Shown here piece by piece: positions 6,800 to 15,357 of a DNA stretch of 22,108 bases. Source of the DNA: Verrucomicrobiota bacterium (GTDB lineage: Bacteria > Verrucomicrobiota > Verrucomicrobiia > Opitutales > Opitutaceae); NCBI GenBank assembly GCA_023386835.1, contig JAEWIY010000115.1:1-22108 (forward strand). Direction: 5' to 3'. Made by a program: the position numbers and the translations under genes. Below the pieces are notes generated by a model that had not been told where the DNA came from, ran no database searches, and saw only the letters and a program-made list of their open reading frames with translations. Within the stretch, counting starts at the first letter, position 1. The number at the start of each line of letters is the position of its first letter.

Positions 6800-7408
6800 A
6801 TGAAACTTCGCTCCTGCCTGTCCGCCCTCACCTGCGCCAGCGCGCTCCTGCTCGGTTCGGGCTGCCAGATCCTGCCGGAAGCGCAGCCTGATCCGACCCG
6901 TTACTTCGTCCTGGCCGCGCCGATCCCGGGCACCGCCAAATCCGAGGGCGTTTCAATCGGCCTGCGTGGCCTGGAACTGCCGGGCTACCTGCGCTCCACC
7001 CGCACAATGGTTGTGGCCCGCGGACCGAACGAGATCAGCTATCGCGACTACGACCGTTGGGCCGAACCGCTCGACGTCGGCCTGACGCGCGTCTTCAGCG
7101 CGGGACTGGTGGAAGCGGGCAACGTGGGCCGGGTCTTCGCGTATCCATTTCCTGCTGACCAGCCGCGGGACCTCGATCTGCTGCTGCGCGTGCTGCGGTG
7201 TGAAGGTTTCGAGAGCGACGGTGAACGCGGCATCCGTTTCGCCTTGAGCTACGAAATCCTGCGCCCCGGTGCCGGTGGCGAAGTCCTGCGCCGCGGTTTG
7301 TACTCAGCGTCTCCGCGCTCGTGGAATGGGGAGGCGGATACCCTCGCCGCCCTTCTCGCGAGCGCCGCCGCCGAGGCCGCGCGCGCAGTGGCGGCCGACC
7401 TGCCCTGA
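6800..7408 (+). CDS. PqiC-like ABC-transport auxiliary lipoprotein
   Basis: Predicted lipoprotein of 202 residues. The signal peptide MKLRSCLSALTCASALLLGSGC ends at a lipobox-like GSG-C22, suggesting lipidation at C22 and anchoring in the outer membrane. The mature part matches the ABC-type transport auxiliary family (PF03886, PqiC/YmbA): TRYFVLAAP near the N-terminus, GLRGLELPGYLRS, NEISYRDYDRWAEPLD, and RGLYSASP towards the end. It follows the MCE gene by 16 bp, and GGAG sits at a good distance from the ATG at 6800. It is the last operon gene and probably connects the MCE tube to the outer membrane, as PqiC does with PqiB. Confidence 0.9.
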   Translation: MKLRSCLSALTCASALLLGSGCQILPEAQPDPTRYFVLAAPIPGTAKSEGVSIGLRGLELPGYLRSTRTMVVARGPNEISYRDYDRWAEPLDVGLTRVFSAGLVEAGNVGRVFAYPFPADQPRDLDLLLRVLRCEGFESDGERGIRFALSYEILRPGAGGEVLRRGLYSASPRSWNGEADTLAALLASAAAEAARAVAADLP

Positions 7409-7446
7409 GGCCGGCCTGGCGCGCCCGACCGGTCTGAAAGGAAAAC

Positions 7447-8673
7447 TCAGCGCAGCGCCGCCGCGATCCGTTCCAGCGCCGTCTCGACGTTGGCGCGGGA
7501 GTTGAACGCGCTGATGCGCACGTGCCCTTCGCCGCAGCGGCCGAAACCAGCGCCCGGCGTGCAGACGACCCCCGCGCGGTTCAGCAACAGGTCGAAGAAC
7601 TCCCACGAATCGCGACCGGTGTTGACCCAGATGTACGGCGCGTTGTCACCGCCGGTGACGGAGAAACCGAGGTCCGCCATCGCGCGGCGAATCAGCGCGG
7701 CATTCTGCAGGTAGAAGTCCGCCTGCGCCTTGACCTGGGCCTGGCCCGCCGGCGTGTAGATCGCCGCGGCCGCTTTCTGCACCGGATACGAGACTCCGTT
7801 GAACTTGGTGGTGTGGCGGCGATTCCAGAGCGCGTGCACCGGATGCGCGTTGCCGGCCTGATCGTACGCCATCAGCTTCTTCGGAATCACGGTGTACGCA
7901 CACCGGGTGCCGGTGAATCCGGCCGTCTTCGAGAAGCTGCGCATCTCGATCGCCACCTCATCGGCGCCGGGAATCTCGTAGATGCTGCGCGGAATCTCGG
8001 GATCGCGGATGAACGCCTCGTACGCGCTGTCGAAGAGGATGATCGCGCGGTGCTTCTTCGCGTACGCGACCCACTCCGCCAGCTGCGCCTTGGTGGCGAC
8101 CGCGCCGGTCGGATTGTTGGGGAAGCACAGGTAAATCAGGTCCGCGGGCGCGTCCGGCACCGCCGGCACGTAGCCGTTGGCCGGAGTGCTCTCGAGGTAG
8201 AGGATGCCTTCATACCGCCCGTCAACGTTCGGGCCGGTGCGGCCGGCCATGACGTTGGTGTCGACGTAAACCGGATACACCGGATCCGGGATCGCGAGGA
8301 GCAGCCCTTCGGTGGCGAAGATTTCCTGAATGTTACCGCAGTCGCACTTGGCGCCGTCGGACACAAACACCTCGTCCGCCGTGATGGCGCAGCCGCGCGC
8401 GGCGTAGTCATGCTGCGCAATGGCTTCGCGCAGGAAGGCGTAGCCCTGCTCGGGACCGTAGCCCTTGAACGTTTCCCGGCGGCTCATCTCGTCAGCTCCG
8501 GCGTGGAGCGCCTCCACGCACACGGGAGGCAGCGGCTCGGTGACGTCACCGATGCCCAGACGGATGAGCGGTTTGTCCGGATTCGCCGTGGTGTACGCCG
8601 TCACGCGCTTGGCAATGTCGGCAAACAGGTACGAAGCCTTCAGCTTCAGATAGTTCTCGTTGATGCGAATCAT
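7447..8673 (-). CDS. dapL: LL-diaminopimelate aminotransferase
   Basis: PLP-dependent class I/II aminotransferase of 408 residues. DapL makes LL-2,6-diaminopimelate directly from tetrahydrodipicolinate and glutamate, bypassing the DapD/C/E steps for lysine and peptidoglycan. It opens MIRINENYLKLKASYLFADIAKR and has IRLGIGDVTEPLPP, GYGPEQGYAFLREAI, SDGAKCDCGNIQEIF, CFPNNPTGA and SFSKTAGFTGTRC with the PLP lysine at K249. The SDGAKCD and FNGVSYPVQ segments distinguish DapL from ordinary aspartate aminotransferases. The ATG at 8673 gives the family length; upstream in-frame codons would run into the panC promoter region. It converges on the lipoprotein gene (38-bp gap, no clear terminator) and diverges from panC. 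Confidence 0.96.
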   Translation of the reverse strand: MIRINENYLKLKASYLFADIAKRVTAYTTANPDKPLIRLGIGDVTEPLPPVCVEALHAGADEMSRRETFKGYGPEQGYAFLREAIAQHDYAARGCAITADEVFVSDGAKCDCGNIQEIFATEGLLLAIPDPVYPVYVDTNVMAGRTGPNVDGRYEGILYLESTPANGYVPAVPDAPADLIYLCFPNNPTGAVATKAQLAEWVAYAKKHRAIILFDSAYEAFIRDPEIPRSIYEIPGADEVAIEMRSFSKTAGFTGTRCAYTVIPKKLMAYDQAGNAHPVHALWNRRHTTKFNGVSYPVQKAAAAIYTPAGQAQVKAQADFYLQNAALIRRAMADLGFSVTGGDNAPYIWVNTGRDSWEFFDLLLNRAGVVCTPGAGFGRCGEGHVRISAFNSRANVETALERIAAALR

Positions 8674-8697
8674 CGGGGGAAGCGCCCGGTGCGGGCG

Positions 8698-8736
8698 AAA
8701 AACTTGAATAAGCGAAGCGGCGCCGCTTTGTTCAAG
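8698..8736 (-). promoter_or_regulatory. Inverted repeat with T-run in the dapL leader (attenuator- or operator-like)
   Basis: The 100-bp dapL-panC divergent region holds a perfect 14-bp palindrome, AAGCGGCGCCGCTT (8715-8728). It is nested between CTTGAA (8703-8708) and TTCAAG (8731-8736). Read on the minus strand, this long stem is followed immediately by five T residues (8702-8698), then 24 nt to the dapL start codon. It looks like an intrinsic terminator inside the dapL leader, but it could equally be a shared operator for the two divergent genes. Confidence 0.45.
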
Positions 8737-8773
8737 CCCCACCTGCGGCGCGCCAGGCGTGCCCGTTCCGCTC

Positions 8774-9616
8774 ATGCAAACGATCACGTCGATATTTGAG
8801 ATGCAAACCTTGGCCGAGGACCTTCGGTCAAAGGATCAAATCATCGGCCTCGTTCCCACGATGGGCGCCCTGCACGAGGGGCATCTGAGCCTGATCCGGC
8901 TGGCGGCCGAGCGCGCGGACACGGTGGTGGTTTCGATCTTCGTTAATCCCACCCAGTTCGGGCCGAGTGAAGACTTCACCCGCTACCCGCGGGACTTGGA
9001 AGGCGACCAGCGCAAATGCGAGGAAGCCGGCGCCGACGTCGTCTTCGCCCCCTCCGCGGAAGAGCTCTACCCGAAGGGCTACTCAACCTACATCACTGAG
9101 GAGTACATCGCCAAACCGCTGGAGGGCCTCTCGCGGCCGACGCACTTCCGCGGCGTCACCACCATCGTCGCGAAACTTTTTAACATCGTCCGTCCCGATC
9201 TGGCGATTTTCGGCCAGAAGGACGCTCAGCAGGTCGCCGTGATCAAGAAGATGGTCAACGACCTGCACTTCATGGTCGATATCGTCACGGCGCCCACGCT
9301 GCGTGACCCGGATGGGCTGGCGATGAGTTCGCGCAACCGCTACCTGACGTCGACACAACGCCAGGAAGCGTTGGCGATTTCGGGTGCGCTGCGCATCGTG
9401 CGTGACATGGTCGCGGCCGGTGAACGCCGCGCCGACCGTCTCATCGCCGAGGCGACCCATTTTCTCGGGGAGCACCGGCGTATTCGAATCATCTACACAG
9501 CGATCGTCGACCGCTGCACCATGGAACCCATCCGGGACGTGATCCCGGGCAAGGCGCTCATCGCCATCGCCGCCTGGGTCGACGAAATCCGGCTGATCGA
9601 CAACGAAGTGCTGTGA
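8774..9616 (+). CDS. panC: Pantothenate synthetase
   Basis: Condenses pantoate with beta-alanine, using ATP, to pantothenate on the CoA pathway. The 280 residues match the family. Motifs are LVPTMGALHEGHLSLIR (ATP-binding HxGH), VVVSIFVNPTQFGPSEDFTRYPR, the GVTTIVAKLFNIVRPD segment, FGQKDAQQ, RDPDGLAMSSRNRYL (KMSKS-like loop), and a C-terminal domain ending AAWVDEIRLIDN. The ATG at 8774 begins at the usual MQTITSIFE start; a GTG 15 bp earlier is possible. Neither has a clear Shine-Dalgarno sequence. The stop overlaps the start of the acetyltransferase gene (GTGA), so the two are coupled. panB and panD are not in the window. Confidence 0.96.
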   Translation: MQTITSIFEMQTLAEDLRSKDQIIGLVPTMGALHEGHLSLIRLAAERADTVVVSIFVNPTQFGPSEDFTRYPRDLEGDQRKCEEAGADVVFAPSAEELYPKGYSTYITEEYIAKPLEGLSRPTHFRGVTTIVAKLFNIVRPDLAIFGQKDAQQVAVIKKMVNDLHFMVDIVTAPTLRDPDGLAMSSRNRYLTSTQRQEALAISGALRIVRDMVAAGERRADRLIAEATHFLGEHRRIRIIYTAIVDRCTMEPIRDVIPGKALIAIAAWVDEIRLIDNEVL

Positions 9617-10146
9617 ACGGCAGCCCCGCTCCCGCGTGGATCGTGCGCGCCGCGACACCGCCCGACCTGCCCGGCATTCAGTCGATCTACGCCGACCACG
9701 TCCGGCACGGGACGGCGACGTTTGAACTCGACCCGCCTGACTTGGCGGAGATGACGTCCCGGTTCGTCAGCCTGCGTGAAGGCGGCTTCCCCTACCTCGT
9801 CGCCACGGATGCTGACGGCCGGGTCATCGGCTACGGCTACGCCGGCCCCTACCGCGCCCGGCCGGCGTATCGGTTCACCGTCGAGGACTCGATTTACCTG
9901 GCACCCGAACACTGCGGCAAAGGGATCGGACGTCTCCTGCTGGAACGGCTGCTCGCCGAGAGCGCCGAGGCCGGATTCCGCCAGATGGTCGCGGTCATCG
10001 GTGACTCGGCGAACATCGCGTCCATCCGCGTCCACCGCGCGGCAGGGTTCGCGCACGTCGGCACGTTTCGCAACGTTGGTTACAAGTTCAACCGGTGGCT
10101 GGATACCGTCATGATGCAGCGCGAGCTCACGCCACCGGGCTCGTGA
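9613..10146 (+). CDS. GNAT acetyltransferase, phosphinothricin/methionine-sulfoximine type
   Basis: GNAT-fold N-acetyltransferase of 177 residues, from a GTG at 9613 overlapping the panC stop. The start IVRAATPPDLPGIQSIY, the HGTATFELDPPD segment, GYGYAGPYRARPAYRFTVEDSIYL, the acetyl-CoA loop HCGKGIGRLLLERLL, and DSANIASIRVHRAAGF with GTFRNVGYKFNRW match the Pat/MnaT family. Such enzymes acetylate the amino group of amino-acid analogues such as phosphinothricin or methionine sulfoximine; the natural substrate here is unknown. The overlap with panC implies co-expression but not a shared pathway. PanM/PanZ, the GNAT-fold factor for PanD maturation in enterobacteria, is shorter and does not share these motifs. 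Confidence 0.9.
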   Translation: MNGSPAPAWIVRAATPPDLPGIQSIYADHVRHGTATFELDPPDLAEMTSRFVSLREGGFPYLVATDADGRVIGYGYAGPYRARPAYRFTVEDSIYLAPEHCGKGIGRLLLERLLAESAEAGFRQMVAVIGDSANIASIRVHRAAGFAHVGTFRNVGYKFNRWLDTVMMQRELTPPGS

Positions 10147-10252
10147 TCACACCGAGCGCAGCAAGCGAGCCGCGGATCCCCTTCCGGAGTTGGCAATTGC
10201 CCCAATTCCAAGGATGGTGACGCCGGTCCGGCGCCCGGAACCCCTTCCCTAC

Positions 10253-11866
10253 ATGGCTCGTGATTATGACGTTCTGGTGGTTGGCAGCGGCATTGCCGGC
10301 CTGAGTTTCGCCCTCAAGGCGGCGCAACGCGGGCACGCGGTGGCGATCCTGACGAAGAAAACGAAGGCCGACTCCAACACCAATTGGGCGCAGGGCGGCA
10401 TCGCCGCCGTGATGAGCCAGACGGACGATTTCGAAAAGCACGTCTCGGATACGCTGGTGGCGGGCGACGGGCTCTGTGACCGTCGGGTCGTGCGCGAAAT
10501 TGTGCGGGATGGGCCCGCCCGCGTGCAGGAACTCGCGCAGCTGGGCTTGAAGTTCTCGAAGGACGCGACCGGCGACTACGACCTCGGACGCGAGGGCGGG
10601 CACAGCGAGCGCCGAATCCTGCATGTGAAAGACATGACAGGAAAGGCGATCGAAGACGCCCTCCTGCGCGCGGTGGGACGCGAACCGCGCATCGCGCTGT
10701 TCGAACATCTTTTTGGCATCGACCTGATCACGAGCGACAAGCTCGCCCCCAAGAGCCGTTCACGCCGCAAGGTCTCGGGTCCGCGGCGGATCCTCGGATT
10801 GTACGCGCTGGATGTGAAGGACGGCCGTGTCATCACGTTGCGCGCACCGGTCGTGATGCTTTCGACGGGCGGGGCCGGCCAGGTCTACCTTTACACGACC
10901 AACCCGGACATCGCCACCGGCGATGGCATCGCGATGGCGTACCGCGCCGGCGTGGAGGTGCGGAACATGGAGTTTATCCAGTTTCATCCAACCACCCTGT
11001 ATTCAACGTCCGGCGACCGCTTCCTCATCAGCGAGGCCGTGCGCGGCGAAGGGGCGGTGCTGCGCAACAGCGCCAAGGAGGCCTTCATGGCCCGGCACCA
11101 TCCGATGGCCGACCTTGCGCCCCGCGACATCGTCGCGCGGGCGATCGACACGGAGATGAAGCGAAGCGGTGCGCCGCACGTGTGGCTCGACATCACCCAT
11201 CGCAACGCCGCCTTCCTGCGCTCGCGTTTCCCCAAGATCTTCCAGACGTGCCGGAAACTCGGATACGACCTTTCCACGGACCTGCTGCCGGTGGTGCCGG
11301 CGGCGCACTACACCTGCGGCGGTGTGGCGACGACGCTGGCGGGTGAAACCGACCTGCCCGGCCTTTATGCCTGCGGCGAGGTGGGCTGCACGGGCCTGCA
11401 TGGCGCGAACCGCCTCGCCAGCAACTCGCTGCTCGAGGCCGTCGTGATCGCCCACCGCGCCGCAGCCTCCGTTGACCGCTACGTTCGCCGCAACGGACGC
11501 ACCCCGACGCCGGAGATTCCCGACTGGGTGGACCTCGGCGGCACCGATCCGGACGAACGCGTCGTGATCAGCCACAACTGGGACGAACTACGTCGCACGA
11601 TGTGGGACTACGTCGGCATCATGCGGACAACCAAGCGACTCGAGCGCGCGCGGACGCGCATCGCCACCCTCGAACGCGAGATTCACGACTACTACTGGAA
11701 CTTCTCGGTCGACCGGCAGTTGCTCGAGCTGCGCAACCTCGCCACCGTCGCCCGCCTGGTCATTGCCTGCGCGCTCCAGCGGCACGAGAGCCGCGGCCTG
11801 CACGCCATCGCCGATTACCCGGACAAGCTGCGGGAGGCGCGGGACTCGCGTGTGCGGCTGGATTGA
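10253..11866 (+). CDS. nadB: L-aspartate oxidase
   Basis: FAD enzyme of the succinate dehydrogenase/fumarate reductase flavoprotein family that oxidises L-aspartate to iminoaspartate, the first step of de novo NAD synthesis. It has 537 residues. The dinucleotide-binding GSGIAG is at 11-16, the NadB hallmark SNTNWAQGGIAA follows, then EFIQFHPTTLY, RGEGAVLRN, LAPRDIVARAI with the active-site arginine, AAHYTCGGV, and GLHGANRLASNSLLE. The C-terminal helical bundle (about 430-537) is complete. The ATG at 10253 starts at MARDYDVLVVGSG; an ATG at 10214 would only add 13 unsupported residues. The 106-bp gap upstream contains the 10-bp palindrome GGCAATTGCC (10192-10201). nadA and nadC are not in view. 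Confidence 0.96.
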   Translation: MARDYDVLVVGSGIAGLSFALKAAQRGHAVAILTKKTKADSNTNWAQGGIAAVMSQTDDFEKHVSDTLVAGDGLCDRRVVREIVRDGPARVQELAQLGLKFSKDATGDYDLGREGGHSERRILHVKDMTGKAIEDALLRAVGREPRIALFEHLFGIDLITSDKLAPKSRSRRKVSGPRRILGLYALDVKDGRVITLRAPVVMLSTGGAGQVYLYTTNPDIATGDGIAMAYRAGVEVRNMEFIQFHPTTLYSTSGDRFLISEAVRGEGAVLRNSAKEAFMARHHPMADLAPRDIVARAIDTEMKRSGAPHVWLDITHRNAAFLRSRFPKIFQTCRKLGYDLSTDLLPVVPAAHYTCGGVATTLAGETDLPGLYACGEVGCTGLHGANRLASNSLLEAVVIAHRAAASVDRYVRRNGRTPTPEIPDWVDLGGTDPDERVVISHNWDELRRTMWDYVGIMRTTKRLERARTRIATLEREIHDYYWNFSVDRQLLELRNLATVARLVIACALQRHESRGLHAIADYPDKLREARDSRVRLD

Positions 11867-11989
11867 CCACCCGCCGGGCGGCCCGCACCGTCGGTCGTGC
11901 TCATCGAGGAACGTCTCTTTTTATGCGTCTGCCGTCCGCCGATCCGCGCGGACCCGCCCGCCGATGCGGCACGCCTGTAACGATTGAGC

Positions 11990-14239
11990 ATGGCCGCTCC
12001 GGCTCCAGTTCCGCGCACCAACCGCGTGTCGGCCGACGACGCGCTGACCGGCGTGCTCGAGCGCATCATCTTCCTCAACGACGAGAACCACTACACGATC
12101 GCTGAGTTCCGCGTCGATGGGAACGACGAGCGGGTGACCATTGTCGGCGCGCTTCCGGGCGTGCAGTGCGGCGAAACGCTGCAACTGCGCGGCGAGTGGT
12201 CGCGGCACAGCCAGCATGGAAACCAGTTCAAGGTGGCCAGCTTCACCTCGCAGCTGCCCTCGACCGTGTATGGCATCCGCAAATACCTCGGCAGCGGCCT
12301 GGTGCCTGGGATCGGCAAGGTGTATGCGAACAAGATCGTCGACGCCTTCGGCACCGACACGTTTCGCGTCCTGACCGAGGAATCCGCGCGGCTCCGGCAT
12401 GTGCCGGGCATCGGCAAGGTGCGCGCCAACGCGATCAAACAGGCCTGGGACGACCAGCGGGCGTTCCGTGAGCTGTACATCTTCCTGCAGACGTACGGCG
12501 TCACCACCAGCCAGTGCGTGAAGTTGATGAAGCACTACGGCGCGACGGCGAAGTCGGTCCTGACGACGGAACCGTATCGTGTAGCCCGCGAGATTGATGG
12601 CATCGGCTTCAAGACCGCGGACCGGATCGCGATCAATCTGGGTTTCGCCAATGACGCCGCCCCGCGGCTCGACGCCGGCATCCTCTACGCGCTCGATGTG
12701 CTGCAGGAGGAGGGTCACACCGCGTGGCGCGAGGCCGACTTCGTCACCCACGCGGCGGCGCTGCTCGAGACCTCACCGGAACGCATCCAAGCCCGTCTTG
12801 ACGCGGTCGTCGCAAAACGTGACCTCGTGCGCCACGCCCCGCCGACGCCGTTTGGCGGATCACCGCTCCCCGGCGCTTCCACAGTCCAACTGCCGGTCCT
12901 GGACCGCGCCGAGCGCCGCATCGCGCTCACGGTCCAGCGGCTGCTCGCCGTATCGAGCGGTTTGCCCCCGATCAAGGTCGACGCGGCCGTCGCGTGGGCG
13001 GAGCAAAAGGCCTCCATCACCTTCGCGGAAAAACAGCGTTCCGCCCTCCGGCAGGCGCTGAGCAGCAAATGCTCGATCCTGACCGGCGGCCCCGGCACCG
13101 GAAAGACGACCATCCTGCGGGCGCTGGTCGAAATTCTGCGGGCGAAAAAGGTTCGCCTGCACCTCGCCGCGCCCACCGGTCGCGCGGCGCAACGGCTCGC
13201 CGACACCACCGGCGGCTTCGCGTCCACGATTCACCGGCTCCTGAAGTACGATCCGGCGCGCGGCGGTTTCGAAGCCAACGAAGACAATCCGCTCTCCACT
13301 GACTTTCTGGTCCTCGACGAGGCGTCGATGCTCGACACGCGGCTCGCGGCGGCGTTGCTGCAGGCGGTCCCCTCCCGTGCCCACCTCCTGCTGGTGGGTG
13401 ACACGGATCAGCTGCCGTCCGTGGGCGCCGGAAACGTGCTCCAGGATCTGATCGCGTCGGGCAAGGTGCCCGTCACGCGACTCGACGTCATCTACCGCCA
13501 GCAGGGCCAGAGTGCGATTGTCACGACCGCGCACGCGATCAACTCCGGCGATCCGTCGGTGCCTTCCCCCGCGGGCGAGGTTTCGCAAGCGCAGGCCTGG
13601 AGCGACCTGAACTTCATCGCCGCCGAGGGCGCGGAGGACTGCGTGCGCAAAGTCCTGCAGCTCTGCTCTGAATTCATTCCCCAGCACTACTCGTGGTTCG
13701 ACCGTGTGCAGGACGTGCAAGTCCTGGCGCCGATGCACAAGGGTGCCGCCGGCGTCGCCAATCTCAATGCACGCCTGCAGCAAACCCTCAACAGCGCGGG
13801 CCCCGGCCTGCGCGCGGGCGGAGCGGAGTATCGCGCCGGCGACAAGGTCATCCAGTTGCGCAACAACTACGACAAGAACCTCTTCAATGGTGACATCGGC
13901 CGGGTGGTCGAAGTCGACCCAAGCGGCGGTACGATGACCGCGGTCTTTGATGGCGAACGCCACACCTTCGATCGCGGCGACCTCGGCGATCTCGCGCCCG
14001 CGTACGCGATCAGCATCCACAAGTCACAAGGATCTGAATACCCGGTCGTCATCATTCCGCTGCTGAAGGCGCACTTCCTGATGTTGCAGCGCAACCTGCT
14101 CTACACGGCGATCACGCGCGGCAAGAAGAAGGTGTTCCTCGTCGGCGAACCGGCCGCCTACGCGATGGCGGTGCGCAACCACGAGGCCAAGGTGCGCCTG
14201 ACCCATCTGCGCGAAAAGCTCGCCGAGTCCGCGCGCTGA
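11990..14239 (+). CDS. recD2: RecD2-type ATP-dependent DNA helicase
   Basis: SF1B 5'-3' DNA helicase of 749 residues, of the RecD2 type that works without RecBC. An N-terminal OB-like region is followed by helix-hairpin-helix motifs (VPGIGKVYANKI, VPGIGKVRANAI, IDGIGFKTADRI), a RecD2 feature absent from E. coli RecD. The helicase core has Walker A GGPGTGKTT with K372, motif Ia APTGRAAQRL, Walker B VLDEASMLD, motif III LVGDTDQLPSVG, a C-terminal SH3-like insert, IHKSQGSEYP and motif VI YTAITRGKK. The ATG at 11990 is used; a TTG two codons earlier is possible. It stands alone on the plus strand, 123 bp after nadB, and ends 4 bp before a convergent gene. Confidence 0.96.
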   Translation: MAAPAPVPRTNRVSADDALTGVLERIIFLNDENHYTIAEFRVDGNDERVTIVGALPGVQCGETLQLRGEWSRHSQHGNQFKVASFTSQLPSTVYGIRKYLGSGLVPGIGKVYANKIVDAFGTDTFRVLTEESARLRHVPGIGKVRANAIKQAWDDQRAFRELYIFLQTYGVTTSQCVKLMKHYGATAKSVLTTEPYRVAREIDGIGFKTADRIAINLGFANDAAPRLDAGILYALDVLQEEGHTAWREADFVTHAAALLETSPERIQARLDAVVAKRDLVRHAPPTPFGGSPLPGASTVQLPVLDRAERRIALTVQRLLAVSSGLPPIKVDAAVAWAEQKASITFAEKQRSALRQALSSKCSILTGGPGTGKTTILRALVEILRAKKVRLHLAAPTGRAAQRLADTTGGFASTIHRLLKYDPARGGFEANEDNPLSTDFLVLDEASMLDTRLAAALLQAVPSRAHLLLVGDTDQLPSVGAGNVLQDLIASGKVPVTRLDVIYRQQGQSAIVTTAHAINSGDPSVPSPAGEVSQAQAWSDLNFIAAEGAEDCVRKVLQLCSEFIPQHYSWFDRVQDVQVLAPMHKGAAGVANLNARLQQTLNSAGPGLRAGGAEYRAGDKVIQLRNNYDKNLFNGDIGRVVEVDPSGGTMTAVFDGERHTFDRGDLGDLAPAYAISIHKSQGSEYPVVIIPLLKAHFLMLQRNLLYTAITRGKKKVFLVGEPAAYAMAVRNHEAKVRLTHLREKLAESAR

Positions 14240-14243
14240 AGCA

Positions 14244-15257
14244 TCAGCCCGGGTGCGGTGCCGCCGCCGGAGTGATCGGCGCGGGCGGTAGCGGTGTCAC
14301 AGGCGGACGCGATTGCAGGAGCACGTTGGCGACGGTGATCAAGCCGCCACCGACCAGCAGCGCCACCGTCACCTGCTCGTTGGCATAGCTGAGGTTGCCG
14401 AGGCGCGAGAACCAGGCGGGAAGAAAGAGCGCGAACACGGAACCAAAAATCGGCTCAACGCAGTAAATCAGCCCCGCTTCCGTGGCGGTGATCCGCGGCT
14501 GCCAGTGGTTCATTAACCCGTACGCGCCGAGCGTGCAGAACAACGTCAGGGCCAGCGTGAACAACCACCACGCGGGCTGCGCCAGCGGCGCGAGCACAGC
14601 CTGCATTGACGGTACCGTGGCAACGCCAAGGCCGAGAAACACGACCGCCTCCACCGCAAACATGACGAAGGTGATCCGCGACGCGCGGTTGCCCGCAAAT
14701 TCCGCGCGCTCGAGCAGGAGGATTTGACCCATAAAAAAGACCGAGGCCAGCAGCGTCTCCGCCTCGCCACGACCGAGCCGCAGGTCACGCCAGTCGAACC
14801 CACCCAGCACGCCTGACCCGACCATGACGAGGAGCACACACAGCCAGACCCGGGCTCCCGGGTTGGTGCGGGACCGAAGGGCGAGGTAAACCGGGATCAG
14901 GACCGCGTAGAACTGGGTGAGAAACGCCGAGGTCGAGGCATGGGTGAACTGGATGCCGTCGGCCTGGAAAAGCATGCCCAGCGCGGCGAAGATCCCGAGT
15001 CCGATGCCCTGCTGCCACTCAGACCGGCGGAGGTCGTTGAGCGAGCGACCCAATGCCGCCGCCAGTACCAGCGCGGCGAGCGCAAAACGAGGTCCCACCA
15101 TCATGGCGGTGGTGAACCAACTGCCGCTCTCCCCCGCCACTCCGGCCTGCAACAGGCCCAGTGCCTTCATCAATGGGAAGCTCAAGCCCCAGCAGGCATT
15201 GGCCACCAGGAGCATTCCCAACGCGCGCCGGCGCTGATCGACGAGCCCGTTTTTCAT
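14244..15257 (-). CDS. EamA/DMT-family transporter
   Basis: Drug/metabolite-transporter family membrane protein of 337 residues with about ten hydrophobic segments in two EamA repeats: first LGMLLVANACWGLSFPLMKAL, second TLLASVFFMGQILLLERAEF. The conserved end of repeat one (STSAFLTQFYAVLIPVYLAL) and repeat two (EAGLIYCVEPIFGSVFALFL) are typical. A Pro/Ala-rich tail ends the protein. Such proteins export amino acids or metabolites, but the substrate cannot be inferred. The ATG at 15257 places the first helix normally; a start 39 bp earlier would add an unrelated stretch. It converges with recD2 across only 4 bp, with no terminator in between. Confidence 0.88.
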   Translation of the reverse strand: MKNGLVDQRRRALGMLLVANACWGLSFPLMKALGLLQAGVAGESGSWFTTAMMVGPRFALAALVLAAALGRSLNDLRRSEWQQGIGLGIFAALGMLFQADGIQFTHASTSAFLTQFYAVLIPVYLALRSRTNPGARVWLCVLLVMVGSGVLGGFDWRDLRLGRGEAETLLASVFFMGQILLLERAEFAGNRASRITFVMFAVEAVVFLGLGVATVPSMQAVLAPLAQPAWWLFTLALTLFCTLGAYGLMNHWQPRITATEAGLIYCVEPIFGSVFALFLPAWFSRLGNLSYANEQVTVALLVGGGLITVANVLLQSRPPVTPLPPAPITPAAAPHPG

Positions 15258-15357
15258 GCAAACCGGGCATCGTAGCGGAAGCTCTCCCGCTCCCAAGTGA
15301 ATTGTCGTTCACGCCCCCGTCGGACGGCGAGCGCGGCGACTGGGCCCTGCCGGCGCT

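Noticed and set aside
5503..6831. 442-residue minus-strand frame opposite the MCE gene
   Set aside because: It is an Arg/Gln/Val-rich shadow without motifs; the plus strand carries a coherent operon.
10190..10216. TTGGCA with GGCAATTGCC palindrome before nadB as a promoter or operator
   Set aside because: No -10 hexamer at a suitable distance, and a 10-bp palindrome alone is weak; mentioned in the nadB entry only.
11867..11989. Possible small gene or terminator between nadB and recD2
   Set aside because: The short CCGCC/GGCGG self-complementary stretch has no following T-run, and the ATG near 11922 opens a frame that only runs into recD2 out of frame.
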